From Candidatus Aminicenantes bacterium UBA1061 (GTDB lineage: Bacteria; Acidobacteriota; Aminicenantia; Aminicenantales; Saccharicenantaceae), in the NCBI GenBank assembly GCA_002316315.1, contig DCDG01000011.1, positions 1 through 5,548 of the forward strand: a stretch of 5,548 bases of DNA, given 5' to 3'. Each line of letters starts with the position of its first letter. Position 1 is the stretch's first letter. The translations under genes and the position numbers were made by a program. Below, piece by piece: positions 1 through 5,548 of the stretch. The notes beneath the pieces are model-generated. The model was not told where the DNA came from. It searched no databases and saw only the letters and a list, made by a program, of their open reading frames with translations.

Positions 1-1
1 G

Positions 2-1261
2 GCACTGGCCAGTGATCTTGTCTCCAAGCCTGAGCTGGAAAAGGAATATCACGCCATCTTAAAAGAAATAGATCCGGATCGGCCTTTTCTCAATTCGACC
101 GGCAGTAAGGTCAGTCCTGTTTCTGGCCCGTCAGGTGTCAAGATGAATGGACCCTATGACTGGGTACCGCCCAATTACTGGTATGAAGACAAAAAGAATG
201 GCGGTGCTTTCGGCTTTAATACCGAAACCGGGCCGGGACCACAGGTTCCAGTCGTCGAGAGTCTGAGGAAAATGATTCCGGAAGAACATCTCTGGCCACC
301 GGATGATGTCTGGTACTACCATTGCTGCCGCGGGATTTTCCGGAATCTGGACCGTTACCATCAGGCCATGAAGAACAGGCTGGGCTGGCCTGCTGAACTG
401 GCCGAATATGAAAGAAAAGCCCAATATCTCAATTATGAAGCTGTCAGAGCGATGTTCGAGGCATTTGTGGCCAGAAGACCCGGGGCGACCGGAGTTATTC
501 ACTGGATGTTTAACTCAGCCTGGCCAAAGCTCTGGTGGCAACTCTTTGACTATTATTTGATGCCAACCGGAGCGTTTTATGGAGCCAGGAAAGCCTGCCA
601 GCCTCTACATCTGATTTATGATTATGAGACCCGGGAAGTAATTGTTTCCAATCTAAGCAGCCAGAAATCAGAAAAACTCAAAGCTGTAATTAAGGTTCTG
701 GATGCCGAGTCCAGGGAAAAATACAGTGCGGACTTTCCAGTGGAGCTTCTGCCCGATAGCTGGCTCAGTCTGGTCAAAATACCGGAGATGGACAATTCGA
801 CCGGTGTTTATTTTCTCGACCTTAAGTTATCCGGTCCAAAAGGCGAACTAAGAGATGAAAATTTTTATTGTCTGAGCAATCCACTAGACCAGCTGGATTT
901 CGGTCAGACCAGCTGGTATGTCACTCCGGTCAAAAAATATGCCAACCTGACTGCCCTGAATTCTCTGCCTGAAGCTCAGGTCAACTATCGCTGGAAGGTC
1001 GAGGGCCGTGGCCAGAGAAGAAATCTCGTTATAGAACTGGCCAATAATTCTCCTTATGTAGCTTTTAATCTCGAAATTCAGGTGCTGAAAAAAATGAGAG
1101 AGCAATCGGTAGTACCGTTGTTTCTCGATGATAATTATTTTTCTCTACTGCCTGGTGACAAAAGGGTGATAAGAGGCTATTTTAATTTTGATGATCTGGA
1201 AGGTGATGAAGTAGATTTAAGAATCAGAGGCTGGAACGTCAGGGCCTATGTTAACAAATAA
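2..1261 (+). CDS. GH2 exo-beta-D-glucosaminidase, C-terminal part (5' end outside window)
   Basis: The frame is open from base 2, so the 5' end lies outside the window; 419 residues are visible and the stop is TAA. The family (GH2, CsxA-type, EC 3.2.1.165) removes single glucosamine units from the non-reducing end of chitosan oligosaccharides with retention of configuration. The block KMNGPYDWVPPNYWY, then FGFNTETGPG, then HWMFNSAW followed by WWQLFDYY, follows Amycolatopsis CsxA closely as I remember it. Glu75 in NTETG (bases 224-226) is the predicted nucleophile. Asp5 in ASD (bases 14-16) aligns with the CsxA general acid Asp469, 70 residues before the nucleophile versus 72 in CsxA. The catalytic barrel ends near residue 200; a beta-sandwich (about 200-300) and a glucosaminidase-type Ig fold (about 315-415, ending near RIRGWN) follow. 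It stops there, without the C-terminal carbohydrate-binding domain of CsxA. Signal peptide and N-terminal domains are not visible, so localisation is unknown. A related GH2 mannosidase is the main alternative. The gene is convergent with its neighbour. Confidence 0.85.
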   Translation, partial: ALASDLVSKPELEKEYHAILKEIDPDRPFLNSTGSKVSPVSGPSGVKMNGPYDWVPPNYWYEDKKNGGAFGFNTETGPGPQVPVVESLRKMIPEEHLWPPDDVWYYHCCRGIFRNLDRYHQAMKNRLGWPAELAEYERKAQYLNYEAVRAMFEAFVARRPGATGVIHWMFNSAWPKLWWQLFDYYLMPTGAFYGARKACQPLHLIYDYETREVIVSNLSSQKSEKLKAVIKVLDAESREKYSADFPVELLPDSWLSLVKIPEMDNSTGVYFLDLKLSGPKGELRDENFYCLSNPLDQLDFGQTSWYVTPVKKYANLTALNSLPEAQVNYRWKVEGRGQRRNLVIELANNSPYVAFNLEIQVLKKMREQSVVPLFLDDNYFSLLPGDKRVIRGYFNFDDLEGDEVDLRIRGWNVRAYVNK

Positions 1262-1274
1262 TCGTGAATCGTGA
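1261..1274 (+). repeat. Tandem 7-mer just after the hydrolase stop codon
   Basis: ATCGTGA occurs twice back to back, starting at the last base of the hydrolase TAA stop. No function is known to me. It may be a slippage duplication in unconstrained sequence. Confidence 0.4.
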
Positions 1275-1280
1275 TCCGAA

Positions 1281-1318
1281 TAAAGAGGAACGATGATGCC
1301 AGTCTTTAATCCTCTTTA
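1281..1318. repeat. Inverted repeat between convergent genes, possible weak terminator
   Basis: TAAAGAGGA at 1281-1289 pairs perfectly with TCCTCTTTA at 1310-1318 around a 20-base loop. The repeat lies between the convergent hydrolase and GWxTD genes, and its right arm overlaps the last codons of the GWxTD gene. It could stabilise 3' ends or slow polymerase in both directions. It lacks a GC-rich stem, a short loop and a T-tract, so it is not a convincing intrinsic terminator. No other terminator is visible for either gene in this 44-bp gap. Confidence 0.4.
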
Positions 1319-3363
1319 AGAGATCTGACCAGTTCTTTTAACCTGTTCTGGCTGCTGTCAATGGACAGAGATTTTTCCCAGATAGCCAGGGCTCTGTCCC
1401 TATCACCCAGCTGAAAGTAACAGGTCCCCAGGTAATTCAGGATATCCACATTCAGCCCAAAACGGTTCAGGTATTGCTCATAATAAACAGTAGCCTGAGC
1501 GAACTGGTTAATTGATTGATAGGTGCGGCCGAGGAGGGAGAGGACCTCGGCTGGAGCCTCAGGCTGATCAAAAGGCTTGATAACCTCCAGAACTCGCTGC
1601 CAATCATTTTTTCTAAATAGAGCCTCTCCATAGGCCAGAGCCTGACTTAGCTCCGGTCGAGCTGCATAGGCCTGAGCAAGCCGAAGGCAGGCTTCTTCCA
1701 CCCGGTTAGTGTTGAGAAGCTGCAGCCCCGTTTGAAATAACTCATCCTCGGGCTTGATCATGGCTTTAGAGACCAGAATGGGCCGCGCCAGACTGACGCC
1801 GGTGGACACCTCGAACTCAGCCCGGGCAGAACTTAAAACCCGATCCCCATCTATCAGTTCAACCACCAGCGTATAATAGCCAGGACGACAGCCATTAAGA
1901 GGAATTTTGCCGGTCAGGAGGTTGTCCCCGGTGAGGTTATCAAGCTTTTCTTCCCGGCTTAAAATCGGCTTGTCATCCTGCCTTAACTCATAACGAAGTT
2001 TGGCCTTTTCTCTTAAGTCAGCTTGAAGTCCCGATAATTGGGAACAAAAGACAAGATAATCAGACGTGACATAAGACTTTCTGGCCTGGACCAGGATCTG
2101 AGCTGATTCAATCATAAAAGGAGCCACTCCACCTTCCTGTTCGTCAGCCGGCAGAAGATCATAAGCCAGCAGAATCTTCCCCGGCTGTGGTTTCTGGCTC
2201 TCAGCTCGAAGATTTAGCAGGCACGAATAGCTGGAAAATTCCTTCGACAGAGGATTTTTGACCAGCAGATCAAAGTTATAATTGCCGGGGATAATCGGAA
2301 AAACATCCTGAAAGGAGATGGATCTTTTTCCGATCTCGGTCAGCTCTTCACGGCTGATGGTCAGAGGCACGGCCTTTTCAAACTGGTAGACAGTTTTACC
2401 CTGATCATCGGAGACGCGACCGTTAAAGACATATTTGACCAGATAATTTGAACCGTCAGGTTCAACTGATAATTTAGCTGGCTCAAACGAATAGTTAACC
2501 AGAAAATTCCCCTGGCTATCCTTCCTGGTCCAGATCTCAAAATCAGCTTTAAGATAGTTTGTACTGTATTCAACTTCAATTGAATCTTTGAATTTAAACC
2601 AGGCCTGGGCATAGGTATCTTCAATTTTTCTTTGAGGCAAAGACAAAACTGTGGCCAGCAATTTATTGGAAGCCAGATTGATGATGCCAGGTGCCATTCT
2701 TTCTGAAGGGATTAAGCTTAGCGATTGCTCGGCCAGATTCGGAGATAGCCGATAGAGTTTCTGATAAGCATCACGGGCATCACGGGCATTATACATATAA
2801 TCAGCGACCAGCGCCTGCGGCCCATAATCAGAAGGCGAATAGAGAATATATTCACCCGTCCCTTCCTTTTTGAAAAAAATGATATTAAAAGCCGGTGGCA
2901 AATTTAACTCAGGATCGCCATAATAAAACCAGATCTGGGTCGGATAGACGCCATCAATATCCTCATACTTTTCGATGTTGTTGGGCGGGCCGAGTATGAT
3001 ATAAATACGGCCCTGGTCTGTTTTCCAGCCGGGCTTGCCTGTCCCCCGGCCAAGATATTGATTGGCATAATTCAGCCGGCGATAGTGTTCCTCTCTGAAT
3101 TCATTGCGAGGAGTCTCGGGAGTCGGGTCGCGCTGCTTCCAGAAAGCTTCAATAAAAATATCACGTTCACGGTCTGTTTGAAGCTTTAAGAAAACTTCCT
3201 TTTCTTTGGGAGTGATGAGATAAACAACTTCCTCATCAAGCCATTTTCGATATCTTTCAGGCAGGTCAGAGGCCAGTAAGAAAAGACCGGACAAGAAAAT
3301 CAAAGCCAGGCAGACCGGTCTTTTAAATCTGGAAATTTTAAGCAATCTAAATTTAACAGGCAT
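1306..3363 (-). CDS. Exported GWxTD-domain protein with C-terminal TPR repeats
   Basis: This is a complete 685-residue protein. The N-terminus has a basic stretch (KFRLLKISRFKR) and a hydrophobic run (about residues 17-31, VCLALIFLSGLFLLA), which reads as a signal peptide cleaved near residue 31-33. There is no lipobox cysteine, so it is probably periplasmic, or anchored by an uncleaved helix. Residues about 36-180 form the GWxTD domain, with the signature GWKTD at 112-116 (bases 3016-3030) followed by QGRIYIILGPP. Residues about 250-525 look beta-rich, probably sandwich folds. Residues about 541-672 hold roughly four TPR-like helical pairs, such as ILNYLGTCYFQLGDRDRALA near the end, which normally bind other proteins. 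The function of the GWxTD family is not established and I assign none. The start is fixed by an in-frame TAA two codons upstream; no Shine-Dalgarno sequence is evident. The gene lies downstream of the receptor on the same strand, but a terminator separates them. The family call is firm. Confidence 0.9.
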   Translation of the reverse strand: MPVKFRLLKISRFKRPVCLALIFLSGLFLLASDLPERYRKWLDEEVVYLITPKEKEVFLKLQTDRERDIFIEAFWKQRDPTPETPRNEFREEHYRRLNYANQYLGRGTGKPGWKTDQGRIYIILGPPNNIEKYEDIDGVYPTQIWFYYGDPELNLPPAFNIIFFKKEGTGEYILYSPSDYGPQALVADYMYNARDARDAYQKLYRLSPNLAEQSLSLIPSERMAPGIINLASNKLLATVLSLPQRKIEDTYAQAWFKFKDSIEVEYSTNYLKADFEIWTRKDSQGNFLVNYSFEPAKLSVEPDGSNYLVKYVFNGRVSDDQGKTVYQFEKAVPLTISREELTEIGKRSISFQDVFPIIPGNYNFDLLVKNPLSKEFSSYSCLLNLRAESQKPQPGKILLAYDLLPADEQEGGVAPFMIESAQILVQARKSYVTSDYLVFCSQLSGLQADLREKAKLRYELRQDDKPILSREEKLDNLTGDNLLTGKIPLNGCRPGYYTLVVELIDGDRVLSSARAEFEVSTGVSLARPILVSKAMIKPEDELFQTGLQLLNTNRVEEACLRLAQAYAARPELSQALAYGEALFRKNDWQRVLEVIKPFDQPEAPAEVLSLLGRTYQSINQFAQATVYYEQYLNRFGLNVDILNYLGTCYFQLGDRDRALAIWEKSLSIDSSQNRLKELVRSLKED

Positions 3364-3364
3364 C

Positions 3365-3379
3365 GGTTAATATTTAACC
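3365..3379. promoter_or_regulatory. Palindrome abutting the GWxTD start codon
   Basis: GGTTAA-TAT-TTAACC is a perfect 6-bp inverted repeat with a 3-base centre. On the - strand it occupies positions -2 to -16 relative to the ATG at 3363-3361, where a ribosome binding site would normally lie. No purine-rich Shine-Dalgarno element is visible there. It could be an operator, a small hairpin that limits translation, or chance in AT-rich sequence. The repeat is seen directly; any role is inferred. Confidence 0.4.
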
Positions 3380-3441
3380 CGTCTTGCTCACCCGATAGGC
3401 GGGCCTCAACATTCTTGATTCTTTCTTCTTATACAGATTAA

Positions 3442-3470
3442 AATATATCTATTTTCTCGGCCTGAGGCAA
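3442..3470 (-). promoter_or_regulatory. Candidate sigma-70-like promoter for the GWxTD gene
   Basis: On the - strand, TTGCCT (3470-3465, 4 of 6 matches to the -35 consensus) is followed after exactly 17 bases by TATATT (3447-3442, 5 of 6 matches to the -10 consensus). Transcription would begin near 3435, giving a leader of about 70 bases before the GWxTD ATG. The -35 element overlaps the T-tract of the receptor terminator. The spacing is right, but the region is AT-rich and the organism's promoter consensus is not known to me, so this is tentative. Confidence 0.4.
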
Positions 3471-3502
3471 AAAAGCGGCGCCCGGGAAATTCCCCGGGCG
3501 CC
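3469..3502 (-). terminator. Rho-independent terminator of the TonB-dependent receptor gene
   Basis: Read on the - strand, a perfect 10-bp GC-only stem (arms 3502-3493 and 3486-3477, GGCGCCCGGG against CCCGGGCGCC) closes a 6-base loop and is followed two bases later by six T residues (3474-3469). It starts 36 bases after the receptor stop codon. This is a textbook intrinsic terminator. It implies that the downstream GWxTD gene needs its own promoter or depends on read-through. The + strand orientation lacks a T-tract, so it is one-directional. Confidence 0.9.
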
Positions 3503-3527
3503 ATAGTTCGACTTCCAACTACAAAAT

Positions 3528-3541
3528 GTCTTTAGTCTTTA
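3528..3541 (-). repeat. Tandem 7-mer at the receptor stop codon
   Basis: On the - strand TAAAGAC occurs twice back to back. The first copy begins with the receptor stop codon TAA (3541-3539); the second places another TAA one frame over. It is short and may be chance. Its position right at the stop resembles the tandem 7-mer at the end of the hydrolase gene. Confidence 0.4.
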
Positions 3542-5548
3542 GTATTCGTAACTGAAACTCAACCGTATCATGCGTGAGGGGTAAGTTATACCGGAGACTC
3601 TCCCGATTTCAGGCTCAATTGCTCCTCCGTAGCCAGCGTTGGTAACAGCATGTTCGTTGAACAGATTAAGGATATCCACAGCCAGCCTGATCCGTCCAGC
3701 CCTCTGCAAGCTGAAGGCCCGGTCCAATCTCAAATCAACTACTGTTTCATGGGGCAGATACCACGGCTTTTTCGGATCGATGGACACAATATAATTATCG
3801 CCCGTATTGACGACCAGACCTTGAGGGTAACCCCATTGAGTCACCACGGGATAAGTTTCCAGCGGCCACAGCGGCCGACCAGAATTATACCTTATTCTCC
3901 AGCCAAGATCAGTCTCAATCCCTGGAATCCGGTAAGAACCTGACAGCTTGAACTCGAATTTCTGAGTATGCGGCAGTGGACCTTCCATATTGTTAATCGT
4001 CTGGTTCAGCCCGGCCAGAAAGGTCGTGTCCATGACCATTGGTCCATCAAAATTAAAATCCTGCCGGACGGGTCTCATGGCGAAGCCATCTGACCAGGAG
4101 AAAACAGCTGAAGCCATCAACTGCCAGCGATTGGAATAACGTTTATTGACCATAAACTGCAGACCTTGATAAAGACGTTTGGCCTTTTTGCCGTCGACGG
4201 ACGACATGTTCTGAACCATATAATCAGTATTGGTCCCTATCCAGCCAATATCCCCGCCATTAATCACATCATCCCCATTGTAGTCCTTCATCACAATGCT
4301 GTAGAGTGAGACCACCTGCCCGTATTGTGTGGTGTACTCCTTTTTCTCATATTCAAATGGCTCCTGAGTTTGGCGGTTTAAGGGCCAGTTAACAAAAATA
4401 TTGGCCGTTCTTTTCCAGATGTAAGTAGCGCTAAAAGACAGATCCCTGACTATTTCTCTTTCTAAGTTAAGTGTTATTTGATCAGTATGCTGGTCTTTGG
4501 TCCCTTCTTTGACTTTTAACTGCCAGGAATAATCCTGAGTGGTATCAACCATCCAGTCTGGCCCGGCGTAAGGATCTTCATAAGTCGGGTCAATTAAATA
4601 GCGAGCAGCATTAATCGTCTCGGCCGAAGAGATGAAATTATCTCCATCAAGGTCAACCAGATAAAAGGGAATAGTATAAAAGATATAGTGGATATCAGCC
4701 ATGGGCATATCTGGGCCAAATCGCCTCAGGTACTCAACACTCAACGGCATGTAATAGCGCCCATAACTGGCCCGGAAAATAGTCTTCATGTCGCCGGTAA
4801 TAGCCCAGGTCAGGCCGATCCGGGGGGAGAAGTTTTTGAAATCAAAAATATTTCCAGTGCCCTCTCTGTCTCTGAGAACTGGCGGCGGTGAGTTTATCTC
4901 ATCTGGAGTTGAGGCATATTCATAGACTTTGCCTTTGCCATACTTGGTGGTCATGCGGTCATAGCGTAAACCCAGGTTAATAGTCAGTCTTTTGAACGGT
5001 GTCCACTGATCATCAAAGAAGCCACCAATCTGGTCAGCAGTTCTGACCGTCAGGAATGGATTGAGCCGGACCTGACGGTTATAGAAAACCAGTCCGGTTG
5101 CTCCATACCAACTATACAGATCGTCGATATTCTGCGTCCAGGGAGCCGGATAAGCAAAGTTGGCATAATTGTGGAAATAGCCACCCATCCAGTTGCCACG
5201 GCCTTTGGTATACTGGATGCCGAATTTGATATCATGTTCACCCAGGAAATGCTCAGCATAATAGGAAACATCAGCCTGCAGTGTATTACGGCTTGATTTT
5301 TGAGCTTCAACATTGGGCATAGCCCCGTTGACTCCATAGGCTGCCCACTTCCACCAGTTGATATAGCCGGGATGGTTGGGGGCATCATCAGGAATAAACG
5401 GCTTATCATCTCTCCAGAAACCCAGCCATTTAATAGTGAAGACTGTTTTGCCAGAAGCCATCCACTGCCACTGGGCGGAAATACTGTTGGTTTCACTATT
5501 CTGGCCATAGGTCATGGTCGGATCCCAGTGGGGATTCCAGGTCCAGCC
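3539..5548 (-). CDS. TonB-dependent outer-membrane receptor, C-terminal barrel (5' end outside window)
   Basis: The frame is open to the right edge of the window, so the ATG at 5515 is an internal Met (Met12) and 669 residues are visible. TonB-dependent receptors import substrates across the outer membrane using energy passed on by TonB. The visible part is mostly beta-barrel: alternating amphipathic strands such as LTINLGLRYDRM, FSPRIGLTWAI and IRLAVDILNLFNEHAV, separated by long acidic, aromatic-rich loops. It ends RLSFSYEY, with a terminal aromatic residue typical of outer-membrane barrels. The size and strand pattern resemble Oar-like receptors with an N-terminal carboxypeptidase-regulatory-like domain, but that domain, the plug and the TonB box would lie outside the window. 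Two 12-residue calcium-loop motifs (bases 4619-4654 and 4250-4285) sit in probable surface loops. The substrate cannot be read from the sequence; tryptophan-rich loops would suit a sugar polymer or peptide. A strong terminator follows the stop. Confidence 0.85.
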   Translation of the reverse strand, partial: GWTWNPHWDPTMTYGQNSETNSISAQWQWMASGKTVFTIKWLGFWRDDKPFIPDDAPNHPGYINWWKWAAYGVNGAMPNVEAQKSSRNTLQADVSYYAEHFLGEHDIKFGIQYTKGRGNWMGGYFHNYANFAYPAPWTQNIDDLYSWYGATGLVFYNRQVRLNPFLTVRTADQIGGFFDDQWTPFKRLTINLGLRYDRMTTKYGKGKVYEYASTPDEINSPPPVLRDREGTGNIFDFKNFSPRIGLTWAITGDMKTIFRASYGRYYMPLSVEYLRRFGPDMPMADIHYIFYTIPFYLVDLDGDNFISSAETINAARYLIDPTYEDPYAGPDWMVDTTQDYSWQLKVKEGTKDQHTDQITLNLEREIVRDLSFSATYIWKRTANIFVNWPLNRQTQEPFEYEKKEYTTQYGQVVSLYSIVMKDYNGDDVINGGDIGWIGTNTDYMVQNMSSVDGKKAKRLYQGLQFMVNKRYSNRWQLMASAVFSWSDGFAMRPVRQDFNFDGPMVMDTTFLAGLNQTINNMEGPLPHTQKFEFKLSGSYRIPGIETDLGWRIRYNSGRPLWPLETYPVVTQWGYPQGLVVNTGDNYIVSIDPKKPWYLPHETVVDLRLDRAFSLQRAGRIRLAVDILNLFNEHAVTNAGYGGAIEPEIGRVSGITYPSRMIRLSFSYEY

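Noticed and set aside
131..502. 123-codon open frame on the - strand
   Set aside because: It is antisense to the catalytic region of the GH2 gene, whose protein matches a known family; the antisense product has no recognisable feature.
884..1105. 73-codon open frame on the - strand
   Set aside because: It lies wholly inside the GH2 gene, antisense to its C-terminal Ig-fold region, with no family resemblance.
2361..2624. 87-codon open frame on the - strand
   Set aside because: It is an alternative frame inside the GWxTD gene with no domain or upstream signal.
2691..2873. 60-codon + strand frame with a His-rich stretch (HHGHHGH)
   Set aside because: The histidines arise from the antisense reading of the 9-base tandem duplication in the GWxTD gene; not a metal-binding protein.
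3310..3312. Cys18 of the GWxTD protein as a lipoprotein attachment site
   Set aside because: The preceding residues (KRPV) do not form a lipobox and the hydrophobic stretch follows the Cys instead of preceding it.
3386..3412. Short GC-rich hairpin in the GWxTD leader (CCCG/CGGG)
   Set aside because: Only 4-5 base pairs and no known riboswitch or attenuator pattern; too weak to annotate.
3650..3943. 97-codon + strand open frame
   Set aside because: It is antisense to the conserved C-terminal barrel of the receptor; low-complexity, Pro/Ser-rich translation.
4688..4891. 67-codon + strand open frame
   Set aside because: It is antisense to receptor barrel strands and has no family resemblance.
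5050..5508. 152-codon open frame on the - strand
   Set aside because: It overlaps the receptor on the same strand in another frame; the receptor frame gives clear barrel strands and stays open to the window edge.
5513..5515. ATG as the true start of the receptor
   Set aside because: The frame continues upstream to the window edge with no stop, there is no signal peptide after this ATG, and the protein begins within barrel sequence; it is an internal Met.

Overview
The window holds three protein-coding genes and almost no spare DNA. Two are cut by the window edges: a glycoside hydrolase family 2 (GH2) enzyme on the + strand at the left, and a TonB-dependent outer-membrane receptor on the - strand at the right. 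Between them lies one complete - strand gene for an exported GWxTD-domain protein with C-terminal TPR repeats. An outer-membrane receptor and a signal peptide point to a diderm bacterium. GWxTD/TPR proteins together with large Oar-like receptors, at moderate GC, are what I associate with Candidatus Aminicenantes (OP8) or neighbouring Acidobacteriota-like lineages. That assignment rests on remembered family resemblance, not a search.

Layout: bases 2-1261 (+) encode the C-terminal 419 residues of a probable exo-beta-D-glucosaminidase, including both catalytic carboxylates. A 44-bp convergent gap (1262-1305) carries a tandem 7-mer and an inverted repeat. Bases 1306-3363 (-) encode the 685-residue GWxTD/TPR protein. 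The 175-bp gap at 3364-3538 holds a strong intrinsic terminator for the receptor gene, a candidate promoter for the GWxTD gene that overlaps the terminator T-tract, and a palindrome directly against the GWxTD start codon. Bases 3539-5548 (-) encode the last 669 residues of the receptor, mostly beta-barrel, with two EF-hand/dockerin-like calcium-loop motifs in probable surface loops.

How the genes may relate: the receptor could import oligosaccharides across the outer membrane and the hydrolase could remove glucosamine units from chitosan-type chains. However, the hydrolase is convergent with the other two genes, and a terminator separates the receptor from the GWxTD gene, so the sequence shows no shared operon. 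I saw no RNA genes, CRISPR arrays, insertion sequences or defence systems. The points most worth a second look are the Ser-Asp acid/base signature of the hydrolase, the paired calcium-loop motifs of the receptor, and the little-understood GWxTD protein with its start-codon palindrome.
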